Shown here one piece after another: positions 1-8,262 of a DNA stretch of 64,000 nucleotides. The translations under genes were made by a program, and so were the position numbers. The stretch comes from Bradyrhizobium sp. NDS-1 (GTDB lineage Bacteria; Pseudomonadota; Alphaproteobacteria; Rhizobiales; Xanthobacteraceae): assembly GCF_032918005.1 (NCBI RefSeq), contig NZ_CP136628.1, forward strand, positions 7,177,501 through 7,241,500, read 5' to 3'. The notes beneath the pieces were generated by a model. The model made no database searches, was not told the DNA's origin, and saw only the letters and a program-made list of their open reading frames with translations. The first letter of the stretch is position 1. Each line of letters begins with the position of its first letter.

Positions 1-4
1 CCAA

Positions 5-36
5 AAACAAAAAAGGCCGCAGCGGATGCTACGGCC
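5..36 (-). terminator. Intrinsic terminator for minus-strand transcription
   Basis: The stem GGCCG/CGGCC plus AGC/GCT (positions 15-23 with 28-36, one mismatch, GGAT loop) is preceded on the plus strand by an A-rich run. On the minus strand it is therefore a GC-rich hairpin followed by TTTTTTGTTTTT. This is a textbook rho-independent terminator for transcription running leftward out of the window start. It would end the short minus-strand reading frame next to it. Confidence 0.6.
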
Positions 37-49
37 ATGGGTGGACGGA

Positions 50-76
50 AAAGGCCCCACCTCCGGCAGGGCCTTT
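50..76. terminator. Second GC-rich hairpin, terminator-like
   Basis: AAAGGCCC (50-57) is perfectly complementary to GGGCCTTT (69-76) around an 11-base loop. It sits just after the stronger hairpin at 5-36, so the two form a tandem terminator. The T-run is short on either strand, which makes it weaker on its own. Confidence 0.4.
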
Positions 77-78
77 GT

Positions 79-300
79 TCAAATAAAATAGCGATGTGAA
101 GATAAGATAATCAGCGCTCCGGCAAAATGCAAATTTTTGATCTTCCGGGCCAACGCCTCGGGTGCTTTGCAAAAGTTGACACACCCAAAAAAGTCAGGGG
201 TGCGCCTTAGGCTCGTCTGAGCAGCGAGTTTCCGCCCCGCCTCCGCTGACGCGAGTTCGATAAAGCCAAGGGCGACACAGCGTCTGACGATAAGCTGCAC
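79..300 (-). CDS. Doubtful small ORF, possible remnant of a longer gene
   Basis: This is a 73-residue reading frame of no family I recognise. The same frame continues upstream past a TGA at about 316-318 with protein-like sequence (residues reading TIDAHRTALLDLIG). That suggests the tail of a longer gene broken by a stop codon. It is followed directly by the terminator pair at 5-76, which supports a real transcript end here. No ribosome binding site stands out before the ATG at 300. It is probably a decayed gene at the edge of the defence island; nothing about function can be claimed. Confidence 0.25.
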   Translation of the reverse strand: MQLIVRRCVALGFIELASAEAGRKLAAQTSLRRTPDFFGCVNFCKAPEALARKIKNLHFAGALIILSSHRYFI

Positions 301-435
301 CCGCTGGGATCACCTAGGCAGACTCCCAATCAGATCGAGGAGGGCGGTGCGGTGCGCATCAATCGTGCCTGGAGACGTCTTCGCCGACAACGACGCCCTG
401 TCCTTCCGACCAGGGAAGTAGGATAGCCGCGGGGA

Positions 436-696
436 TTACTTCTTGCTCGATGCAAAAGCTATTCCGAGAATAACGATCACGACGAGAATCCCAAAAGCTA
501 GTCCTGCGTCGCGGCCGAAGAACTCCCGCCAGCCCAGAACAATCAGAATTATGACCGTAAACACCGCGGCGACCGCGGGCGGATTTTGAATGAGCGTTCG
601 GTTGCTCATAAATTGACGAGAGCCTATCGCCACGAAAAACAGAACTATCAGGTACAGTGAGCCTATGCCTATAAGTGCCCAAAACAGGCTCTCCAT
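436..696 (-). CDS. Small two-helix membrane protein
   Basis: This 86-residue protein begins at an ATG (694-696) preceded by GGGAGGG at good spacing. A longer in-frame extension to 732 lacks such a site. Two strongly hydrophobic stretches (residues about 3-22 and 38-56), followed by a third near residues 65-80, point to an inner-membrane protein with a short basic tail ending SSKK. No family was recognised. It lies alone between a relic to its right and a terminator region to its left. Similar short membrane proteins are common strays at island edges. Confidence 0.6.
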   Translation of the reverse strand: MESLFWALIGIGSLYLIVLFFVAIGSRQFMSNRTLIQNPPAVAAVFTVIILIVLGWREFFGRDAGLAFGILVVIVILGIAFASSKK

Positions 697-796
697 ATGA
701 ATCCCTCCCGCTACCTGATTGTGCATCGGCATCGACGAGATTCAAGCCGGGTAATGATTTCGGTGGCCGACCTTTCTTCGCAGGACGGTACGGCGT

Positions 797-1139
797 TTAG
801 CTTGCGGGTTTGTATTCAGGCTCGGCTACCTTCTCCGCTTCCGCCTCGATCTGCTCGACGAGATCCTGTCTTCGCTGCGCCCAAGGCGGTCCAGCGATCA
901 GCACCCGCTATGAGTTGTCGTCGCAATTCGCGCAACGCATTCCGGCCCTATTGGGCTCCGGGAGTAATCCCGACGATAGCAATCCGGGCGCCGTGCTGAA
1001 TAAGCTCAAAGGGTGCATAGCTGATCGCAAGCGGATACTGCTGCGCGAGGAGAAGGCGGCCACCAAGCGTGACGTCTGCGGCAATCTCGGCCTCACGGGC
1101 CTCCGTGATCAGGTTCGCGAAGCGTTTTAGTTCCGACAC
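797..1139 (-). pseudogene. Broken uracil-DNA-glycosylase-like gene with an in-frame amber codon
   Basis: Starting from a GTG at 1137-1139 (AGAGG just upstream), the frame reads through SYAPFE and then ARIAIVGITPGAQ, where GITPG resembles the G-x-x-P-G motif A of the uracil-DNA glycosylase superfamily. A TAG at 948-950 then interrupts it. The same frame continues sensibly with GRNALRELRRQL, so a single CAG-to-TAG change explains the break. Homology fades at about 870, and a different frame with a charged protein-like tail (DLVEQIEAEAEK) runs to a stop at 797. This suggests a deletion that joined two genes. It lies 70 bases after the GIY-YIG gene, so it was probably once a fourth member of that operon. 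Family membership is an inference from the short motif. Confidence 0.45.
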
Positions 1140-1208
1140 CTCAATCCTCTTTACACTCGCGATCACTCGCGTGTCAGACGGTCGAGCAAAATCCGGCGAT
1201 CGCTCTGG

Positions 1209-2384
1209 TCAGTCGCCCTTGGTAGCGATTGGCACAAGCGCACCCGCATCACGATCGTAGCGATAATTGACTATCGACCCATCCTTCAATCGTACAACCG
1301 CCTCGCCAATGATGTGGGATGGCACCAAGAACCATTCACGGGGCCGCACCTTCTGGCCAAAGCGGTCCGTGATCTCGATATCGAGCCGCGCGGATGCAAA
1401 TAAATCGTGCAGTAAATGTTCAAGCTTAACCCGGTCGATGTTGTAGAGAGTGTAGGTCGTCACCGGATGCACGGAGGCCATCAGAAACGTTGGATCGTCC
1501 TTAGCATTCTGAATGCGGATTTCCATCTTGCCTGAAGTGAAGCCGATCTTGTGAAGCACGCCGTCCAATTTGCGGATTTCTGGGTCGTCTGAAAGGCTTT
1601 TCACAACGTAAATCATCCCCGTCTGCGCGTCGCCCGCAGCAGGTGTGTCCGTAAAGAGCGGCCCCATGTCGGTGGTGGTGATCCGGCGGCCGTTGGGGTC
1701 TTTGTACAGTTCAGTCGCAAGCGAACGCAAAAGGTTGTTGCCTTCGGTTCCGTTATCGAAGATGAGTCGCAGTCGCGCATTCTTCTTTCCGTTGCGGATG
1801 TGCATCTCGCCCACCTCCGCGACGTAAACGAGCACGCCGTTCAGGATGAAGAACTCCCCCGCGCCGATTTCCTGCTCGTTAGCGAAAGGGATGGCTTTAC
1901 GCTTGCCATCAGCCATTTCGCGGACGCATTGCTCAAACAACGGCTTGAATTTGTCGAACTCGGTGCACAGCTGACGCTCGGCGATTTCGTCCGGCTTGGC
2001 AGCGGCCGGCTTAACATGGACGAGATCGAAGATGTCATCTTGCGGCGTCTTCAGCAGGTCGTCGTCGAATATCTCATCGAGCGTCTGCAGCTGCTTCACC
2101 GGAGCGATCGGAAGCAGCGCGTGGCGATCGAGCGGCAACAATACGTCGCGGATGGTCGGGTCCTTCAATAGGCCGTTCAATTTCATGCGCAAGGCCCGCT
2201 CGGAGACGGTCGGCTTGTCCGTATCGCCGGGTTTGCGCTTGTGATGATCGATGAACTTATTGACATCGACGAAGGTATCGACAATTCGCTGTTGCTCGCT
2301 TGAAACTGCTTTGGTGGCGGCTGGCTTGACGTCCAGCAAGGGGTCGCTACCGCTTAAGAGGTCATGGAGCGTCGGTTTTGGCAT
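1209..2384 (-). CDS. GIY-YIG nuclease-domain protein of an RM-like operon
   Basis: This 391-residue protein has a helical N-terminal region (1-250) of unknown fold and a C-terminal GIY-YIG domain of the T5orf172/MUG113 type. Residues 258-261 (IYVV) and KIGFTSG at 279-285 match the two core strands. Glu322 in KLEHLLHDLF fits the conserved metal-binding acid, and REWF near 349-352 matches the C-terminal motif of the subfamily. GIY-YIG domains cut DNA by hydrolysis with one divalent metal. The gene is the third of a run with the methyltransferase and helicase, starting 6 bases after the helicase stop. The context implies it is the cleavage subunit of a restriction-like complex. That role is inferred, not shown. 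Confidence 0.85.
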   Translation of the reverse strand: MPKPTLHDLLSGSDPLLDVKPAATKAVSSEQQRIVDTFVDVNKFIDHHKRKPGDTDKPTVSERALRMKLNGLLKDPTIRDVLLPLDRHALLPIAPVKQLQTLDEIFDDDLLKTPQDDIFDLVHVKPAAAKPDEIAERQLCTEFDKFKPLFEQCVREMADGKRKAIPFANEQEIGAGEFFILNGVLVYVAEVGEMHIRNGKKNARLRLIFDNGTEGNNLLRSLATELYKDPNGRRITTTDMGPLFTDTPAAGDAQTGMIYVVKSLSDDPEIRKLDGVLHKIGFTSGKMEIRIQNAKDDPTFLMASVHPVTTYTLYNIDRVKLEHLLHDLFASARLDIEITDRFGQKVRPREWFLVPSHIIGEAVVRLKDGSIVNYRYDRDAGALVPIATKGD

Positions 2385-2390
2385 GGCGAC

Positions 2391-4370
2391 TTAGCCCGAC
2401 TGTTGGGCGCGCATCTGTTCGCGCTTTTTTGCCCTAATCCATTCAAGCGCCTCGGCGAGGCGGCGCTCCATCGGGTTCTGCGCCGTCAAGCTCGGCTCAC
2501 GTCCATGCGTCTCGTTGAAGCTCTTGATGCGCGGCCAAAGTGCTACCGCCTCCTCCTCGGTCATCTGAATGCGACGCGCCGTGATCGCGCCGTGGATGCG
2601 CTTTAACACATCGGCATCTACTGACTTCGACATGATCTCATACGCAAGCTGGAACGGATTGATGCTATTGATCAAATCAATATCGAGCTCTTTAACGTTG
2701 ACGAACTTATCGGCCATCTTGATGAGATTATCGTTCAACTCCGGCAAGCTGCCGTTACTGCTCGCCTTGAATGCGGCGTTAGCGACGACATGTTGGCGCA
2801 CCTCTTCGACCTCTTGGGGCGTGAGGTCGGGGTATTTGGTCTCGATGACTTTCGGCACATAGACTTGCGTCACGACTTCCGCAGGAATCTCCTCCGGGTT
2901 CATCGCGGCACGGAGCACGCGCTCGTCCTGCATGACCGAAGCGGTGAGGTCGATCAGGTCGCTCTGCAGGATCTGCCGCACGCGAGGCGTACTGGGCTCG
3001 GCGAAGCCCTTGATGGCGACGGTAGTTTCGCTGTTCGTGTAGTCGATATCGACGATCTTGGTGCCGCCGTCTATATTATCGTCCGTGGCGCGTGTCTTGA
3101 ACTTGAAGTTCGGTGCAAGCACCTGCTCCATCAGGAGCGAGGCGGCGATCGCCTTCAGCATGTTGTTGACGGCTTCGGCAACGTTGTCGGCGGAGGCGTC
3201 GGGCTCGGCGATTAGGTTAGTGAACTGGGCGTGCGACTTACCTGGGCAGTCCCGCGTGGCGCGCCCGATGATCTGGATGATTTCCGTAAGCGAGCCGCGA
3301 TAGCCGACAGTCAGCGCGTGCTCGCAATAGATCCAGTCGAAACCTTCTTTAGCCATGCCGAGGGCAATGATGATGTCGACGTCATCGCGATCCTTGATAT
3401 TGCGCAGCGTCTCCATCACACGGTTCCGCGTCTTCTCGTCATCCTCCACAAGATCGGCCACTTTGAGAATCTTGCCGCTCTTGTGCCGGACATGATGGAG
3501 CCCGGTGGCCGCATCTGTTTGGATGACGTCTCCCAAGTGATCTAGGATGCGGTCGACTTCCTCATACTTCTCCTTGGTGCTCTCGGCGGCGTTGACGCTT
3601 GGGATATGGATGATGGTCTTTTTGTCAGGGTCGAGAATCTCATTGATCGCATCGAGATAGCGGCCCCGGTAGAAATGATACCCAATGCCGAGGCTCTTAA
3701 GATGCGTGTAGCCGTTCAACTGCTCATAGTAGGTGTAGCTGACGCGAGTGAACCGCTCCTCGTCTTCCGGCCGGAGCACTGGAATGCTGTCGCCCCGGAA
3801 ATAGCTGCCAGTCATAGCAACAATATGAACACGGCCGTCGGCCATTAGACCGCGAACGACCTCGCCAAGGCGGCTATCTGCGTCAGCCGAGGCGTGGTGA
3901 AACTCGTCGACGGCGAGGAGGCAATTGGCAAACGGCTCAGGGCCAATTTTGTCATAAGCGAAGCGTAGCGTGGCATGCGTGCAGATCAGCACCTCGGCGT
4001 CGCTCTCGATGAACGTCTGAAACCGGCCGACCTTTCCCGCATCACCGCCAGCGGTGCAGAGGTTCCATTCATCATCGACGGCCCAATCCCGAAAGAAGCC
4101 GTGGTCGGTGAGCTTCGTCGCACGAAATGACGAACCGATCGATCGCTCGGGCACAGCGACGATGACTTTGCGAATGGCCTGATGTTGCAGCTTGTCAAGA
4201 CCAATGAACATCAAAGCGCGGGACTTGCCGGAGGCTGGTGGCGCTTTGACGAGGAGATATTGGGAGCCGCGCTCAGCGTAGGCTCGCGCCTGCATCGCGC
4301 GCATTCCCATGGCGTCCTGCTTTTGGCTCGCGCCGGTTTGCCCGTAAGTGACATGCACGAAATCAGGCAC
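2391..4370 (-). CDS. DExH superfamily 2 helicase/translocase of an RM-like operon
   Basis: This 659-residue SF2 ATPase has Walker A APPASGKS at 43-50, motif II DEFHH at 155-159, motif III MTGSY at 186-190 and motif VI QIIGRATRD at 366-374. The two RecA-like domains span roughly residues 35-400. The remaining 250 residues are helical with no recognised domain and may bind a partner or DNA. It overlaps the methyltransferase stop by 8 bases and runs into the GIY-YIG gene after 6 bases, so the three are translationally coupled. The organisation resembles the motor subunit of type I/III restriction systems. I infer DNA translocation or unwinding that links target recognition to cleavage. Confidence 0.9.
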   Translation of the reverse strand: MPDFVHVTYGQTGASQKQDAMGMRAMQARAYAERGSQYLLVKAPPASGKSRALMFIGLDKLQHQAIRKVIVAVPERSIGSSFRATKLTDHGFFRDWAVDDEWNLCTAGGDAGKVGRFQTFIESDAEVLICTHATLRFAYDKIGPEPFANCLLAVDEFHHASADADSRLGEVVRGLMADGRVHIVAMTGSYFRGDSIPVLRPEDEERFTRVSYTYYEQLNGYTHLKSLGIGYHFYRGRYLDAINEILDPDKKTIIHIPSVNAAESTKEKYEEVDRILDHLGDVIQTDAATGLHHVRHKSGKILKVADLVEDDEKTRNRVMETLRNIKDRDDVDIIIALGMAKEGFDWIYCEHALTVGYRGSLTEIIQIIGRATRDCPGKSHAQFTNLIAEPDASADNVAEAVNNMLKAIAASLLMEQVLAPNFKFKTRATDDNIDGGTKIVDIDYTNSETTVAIKGFAEPSTPRVRQILQSDLIDLTASVMQDERVLRAAMNPEEIPAEVVTQVYVPKVIETKYPDLTPQEVEEVRQHVVANAAFKASSNGSLPELNDNLIKMADKFVNVKELDIDLINSINPFQLAYEIMSKSVDADVLKRIHGAITARRIQMTEEEAVALWPRIKSFNETHGREPSLTAQNPMERRLAEALEWIRAKKREQMRAQQSG

Positions 4371-7152
4371 TCGCTACCTCCTTTTCCTTGCCGGAGGTCA
4401 TCGCTGCATAAAGTTCGAACAAGTGTTCGAGGCGCTCGGTATCATTCTTGAAGGGCCGCCCGATGTAAATTCTCTCAAGACATGAATCGAGTTCACGATG
4501 AGCGTCGACCAAATTCTGCGGCATCGTTTTTGATGCATAAAGCCAAGCCAACGTCTTGCCCGAATGAGCTTCTCGTGCAGCGAGAACCTCCCATGCAAGT
4601 TCTTCGAGTAAGTTTATCTGCGCTTCGTCAAGACGAGGTAGAGGGAACGTATTGTACACGACGGTGTTCGAATATCGAAAATCGGTCTTCATCCGGCCGC
4701 CGACAAGACGCAACCACGCGACATGCATTTTTGAAACAACTACAGACAGCAAGTAGGCTGGCGGATCGACCACCATGTACGCGAGATGGGTAACAATGGT
4801 GTTGGCATCGACGAAACCGGCGGGTATGTACTCTCGACGTTCGGAAGAGACCGCTGGAACGACCAGCGTCGTCTCCTTTGCCGTGCGGCGCAGAAAGAAC
4901 TGATGAGGACGATCGGCGCACGAAACGGCTGTCTGGCCGCCCTCAATACGGAATGCGCGAACCGCTTGAATGCGGCTCGCGATTTCCTCAATACGGCTTG
5001 CCTCCACTAGGTCCGCATCTTCAATCCACAGGCACCATCTTTTGATGCCGTTAATGTGCTCGCGAGAACCGACAACGGGACGAAGGAACTTGGCGGCGCC
5101 GGGCGCTGATGCCAGAAGTCGCTCCTTGTCTGGATCGGACAGTAGAAGCTGTCCGTCATCAAGCGCCGTATTGCCGTGATACATGCGTGGCAATCCCGAC
5201 AATTGCCCTGATCGCTTGCGTACATAGTAGTTTGGCGCAGCGATGAGGTAGGAATTAATGTTAGGTACCTGAATCTGGGCTCCTTCCTTGAAGAGCCGCT
5301 TTCTACCTGGGCCACCAGCCCTACGAGCACCTACAATTGAACAAATGACGTTGGCATTATGCGACGCACTATTTGACCACTTGAAATCTCTAAATGCGAA
5401 AGAAATTTCCACGTTTCGTGCAAATATCTCGCGCCAAAGTTCGGAGGCGTGAATGCCCTGATTTAGAGAGTTGGTGCAAACAAAGGCGAACTCGATAGAA
5501 TCGAATTTGCCAAGATAGTCAGTTGCCTTTGCAAACCAGCCAGCTACGTAGTCCAGATTTTTGGGGCTAAGCGGCCAGCCATCAAAGGACCGGCGCAGAT
5601 CTCCCTTTTGAGTCGCATTCTGGATTTTTCCTCCCAGATAAGGCGGATTCCCAACAACGAACGTTTCTGCCTCGTTGTCGATCACTTCCTCGCTCGCATG
5701 AACCTTCTCCACACGCGCGAGGTCGAAAATTTTCTCCTTCTGAACCGTCTTGGTCGGCCGGGGACAAACGAGAAGCCAATCGATCAGCAAGGCGTTCCCG
5801 CAAACGATATGGCCCCCATCTCGTAGGGGAAAGCTCTTCGGCGCCTCGCCGAAGAGGCGCTTGAATCGCTGATTCATCTGGTATTCGGCGATCCAAAGCG
5901 AAAGTTTCGTCGTTTCCGCCGCAAAGTCGGCTAGTTCGATTCCGTAGAAGCTCGATAGCTTGACCCCACTCTTCTCGCGCCACGTCGTCTGGCCTCCGCC
6001 AATCTCGTCGATGCGCTGAAAGATGCGCATCTCGAGCGTGCGCAGTTCCCGGTACGCGATAATCAGAAAGTTGCCGGAGCCGCAGGCCGGGTCGAAGACG
6101 CGAATCTTTGAGATGCGCGTCAATAGCTTCCGCAAAAGCGAGCGCTCCTCGCGGTGCCCTCGTGCACGCTCAAACTCTTCTTCGAGCGACATCAGAAAAA
6201 GAGGCTGCAAAACCTTCATGATGTTCGGCACGGACGTATAATGCATGCCGAGATCGCCACGCATGGCAGTGTCGACAACGGCCTGGATCATCGACCCGAA
6301 GATGTCTGGATTGATTTCACGCCAATCGAGCTGGGCGGCTTCGATTAGCATACGTTTGGAGCGCCGATTGAAAGCGGGGACTTCCGTACTGTCCGCAAAG
6401 AGACCCCCGTTCACATAAGGAAACGCACGAATGTGAGCGGGCAGCTCGTTGCGACGGTCCTCGGGCAGGTTCATTACGTCGAACATCTGCTTCAAAAGTC
6501 CTTGCAGATGCTCGCCGTCGTTACCTCCATGTTCGGTGATGGTCTTGACGAACAAATCTTGAGGAAAACTGCCGGTGTCCTCGGCGAACATGCAAAAGAG
6601 GATGCGCGTAAGAAATTGATTGAGCGCGTGCCTCTTTCCCGGCACCAACCACTCGGGGTTTTGACGTTCGATTTCGTCGTGCAATTTAGCCAGACGGCCA
6701 GCCGCTTTGATGTCGGCCGGGTTCTCGGCGACCGCTTCGTACTTTTCGATTCCTACTAGCGGCAGGAAGAAATCGAAGCGATCGTTTAGCTTGTCGAAGT
6801 CGCAATGACAGGTGTCGTCGGCCTTTGTGTCGTAGACAGCAACGTCGCGCCCATCGGTTACCAGGAGGAAGCGCGGCTTTTGCGTCTTCGCCGCCTTGCT
6901 TTCCCTGAGCTGGTCCAGTGTCTCTGCAACTTTTCCGACTGGGGCGGGGCGGTAATAGAGCTTTCGTGACCAGAGCACATCGCTCGGCCTCTCCCCCTTA
7001 TTCTGAGTGCCTGAGCGCAACTTCGTGAGTGTCGCCTTGGGAGCGTTGTAGACTTCTAGAAGTCGGAACGCGAACTCGCCTTGGTCAAATGGCTCCTTCA
7101 CGAGGTCGGCAAACTGCATTACGATTTCGGCGATGTTCATCCGGCACAGCAT
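4363..7152 (-). CDS. MmeI-like class I DNA (adenine) methyltransferase
   Basis: This 929-residue protein has the layout of the MmeI/type IIG family: an N-terminal domain (1-165), a helical spacer, a methyltransferase core and a C-terminal target-recognition region. S-adenosylmethionine motif I is DPACGSGNF at 354-362, and catalytic motif IV is GNPPYLGG at 501-508, typical of N6-adenine methylation. HYTS at about 304-307 precedes motif I as in the family. The N-terminal domain, which carries a D-ExK nuclease site in MmeI, shows LYYRPAPVG where the ExK strand should lie, so it is probably not a nuclease. Several in-frame starts exist (7152, 7140); neither has a strong binding site. First gene of the helicase/GIY-YIG operon. 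Confidence 0.9.
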   Translation of the reverse strand: MLCRMNIAEIVMQFADLVKEPFDQGEFAFRLLEVYNAPKATLTKLRSGTQNKGERPSDVLWSRKLYYRPAPVGKVAETLDQLRESKAAKTQKPRFLLVTDGRDVAVYDTKADDTCHCDFDKLNDRFDFFLPLVGIEKYEAVAENPADIKAAGRLAKLHDEIERQNPEWLVPGKRHALNQFLTRILFCMFAEDTGSFPQDLFVKTITEHGGNDGEHLQGLLKQMFDVMNLPEDRRNELPAHIRAFPYVNGGLFADSTEVPAFNRRSKRMLIEAAQLDWREINPDIFGSMIQAVVDTAMRGDLGMHYTSVPNIMKVLQPLFLMSLEEEFERARGHREERSLLRKLLTRISKIRVFDPACGSGNFLIIAYRELRTLEMRIFQRIDEIGGGQTTWREKSGVKLSSFYGIELADFAAETTKLSLWIAEYQMNQRFKRLFGEAPKSFPLRDGGHIVCGNALLIDWLLVCPRPTKTVQKEKIFDLARVEKVHASEEVIDNEAETFVVGNPPYLGGKIQNATQKGDLRRSFDGWPLSPKNLDYVAGWFAKATDYLGKFDSIEFAFVCTNSLNQGIHASELWREIFARNVEISFAFRDFKWSNSASHNANVICSIVGARRAGGPGRKRLFKEGAQIQVPNINSYLIAAPNYYVRKRSGQLSGLPRMYHGNTALDDGQLLLSDPDKERLLASAPGAAKFLRPVVGSREHINGIKRWCLWIEDADLVEASRIEEIASRIQAVRAFRIEGGQTAVSCADRPHQFFLRRTAKETTLVVPAVSSERREYIPAGFVDANTIVTHLAYMVVDPPAYLLSVVVSKMHVAWLRLVGGRMKTDFRYSNTVVYNTFPLPRLDEAQINLLEELAWEVLAAREAHSGKTLAWLYASKTMPQNLVDAHRELDSCLERIYIGRPFKNDTERLEHLFELYAAMTSGKEKEVASA

Positions 7153-7321
7153 TCATAGGTAGGGGGCACGCAGCGTTGCTCGGCATTTAGCGCCTTTGGG
7201 TGACGCATCTCGAAACGCGCGGCGTCCAGGGAATCTTCCGCGAGAATATATGCGAAGTATACCGCCAGGTCCAACGGGGACCTGTACATCTTTGGAAGCA
7301 GGCTGCCCATCGCGAGGGTCC

Positions 7322-8203
7322 TTACACTAGCTGCCTATCGACGATTTCGCCTTGTGTGATGAAGAGCCGGTTGATCTTCCGATCCTTCATCGTGGGTTGC
7401 GCAACGACCCTAAGGGTAAGTCCCTCATTAAGGGCACGGGTGTATATGTTTCCCGGCTTTAAAAGCTCATCGTCTGCGATCTTTCCGGAGACGATCTTCT
7501 TCTTTGGCGCGTTCAGGATTTCGACACGGCAGGCCCCATTCGTTTTGAAGACGCCGTGAATGCGAACAACATACTCCTCCTTTTCGCCGAGACTAAGCAT
7601 GTCCGGCGATCTGAGTACCTCCGCTGCCGGCTCGTCTATTACTGTAGCGACGCTGGCCTCACCGATCTGCATGTGATTGACGGTTCTTCCGACTGGGTCG
7701 GGAAGCTGTCTGATCGAGGCCCGGTTCTCGCGCGCCATCGTTGTGATCATACGCTGTAGCCAAGCCTTATCCCGCATATGACCTTCGTGAACCTGCTTCC
7801 CAAACTCGTTGTGGGCCATGGCAAGTTCGTGGATACGATCGACGGCGTTGTTGCTCTCCTTCTTTGAAAGGACCCTGTCGATTACCGCCTTGATCGAAAG
7901 CTCGATGAACTTCTTCGCGACCGTAATGAGGATCGGACTGTAAAGCGGAAGCTGACCAGAATTGGAGATCGCGAAGATCTCTTGCAGTAGACCGTTCTCG
8001 CGGCTCGGCCCCACACAAAAGCGTATGTGATAGGAACGCGGATCGTGCGTGATGTTCTCCCAGAAGAGTTCGTGACAGATGCTATTGGCGAGTTTAGTTG
8101 TCCCAATGAGCGATCGGCCGAATTGCTGAGCATCAACGAAATGCTGATCGGCAAGCAGTCCTCTGTACGCAATAGGTATCGGCTCAAATAGTGGTTCCGA
8201 CAT
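7322..8203 (-). CDS. DUF7946-like hypothetical protein of the defence island
   Basis: This 293-residue soluble protein starts at the ATG at 8201-8203, preceded by GGGGGT; a longer frame to 8245 lacks a site. The N-terminal half has the pattern I associate with DUF7946: an AYRGLLADQH-like start, SLIGTTKLANSICH, DPRSYHIRFCVGP and SGQLPLYSP. A helical KQVHEGHMRDKAWLQ stretch lies in the middle and a beta-rich C-terminal domain begins near residue 190. No catalytic motif is evident. It lies between the DUF4145 gene (59 bases upstream) and the methyltransferase operon (169 bases downstream), all in one direction. The function is unknown; a sensor or adaptor for the neighbouring enzymes is possible. 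The family assignment is from memory and needs a profile search. Confidence 0.65.
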   Translation of the reverse strand: MSEPLFEPIPIAYRGLLADQHFVDAQQFGRSLIGTTKLANSICHELFWENITHDPRSYHIRFCVGPSRENGLLQEIFAISNSGQLPLYSPILITVAKKFIELSIKAVIDRVLSKKESNNAVDRIHELAMAHNEFGKQVHEGHMRDKAWLQRMITTMARENRASIRQLPDPVGRTVNHMQIGEASVATVIDEPAAEVLRSPDMLSLGEKEEYVVRIHGVFKTNGACRVEILNAPKKKIVSGKIADDELLKPGNIYTRALNEGLTLRVVAQPTMKDRKINRLFITQGEIVDRQLV

Positions 8204-8262
8204 TCTACCCCCGTTGACCAAACACCCTATCCATCCGGACCTCAAGGAGCCCCACCGTTGAA

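Noticed and set aside
359..745. 128-codon minus-strand frame over the small membrane protein
   Set aside because: The 86-residue membrane protein in the other frame has a proper ribosome binding site and hydrophobic helices; the longer frame does not resemble a protein.
1209..7152. Assignment of the restriction-like unit to DISARM or BREX
   Set aside because: No DUF1998 (drmB), drmA-type helicase, PLD nuclease, PglZ or BrxC-like gene is present; the helicase and methyltransferase alone do not define these systems.
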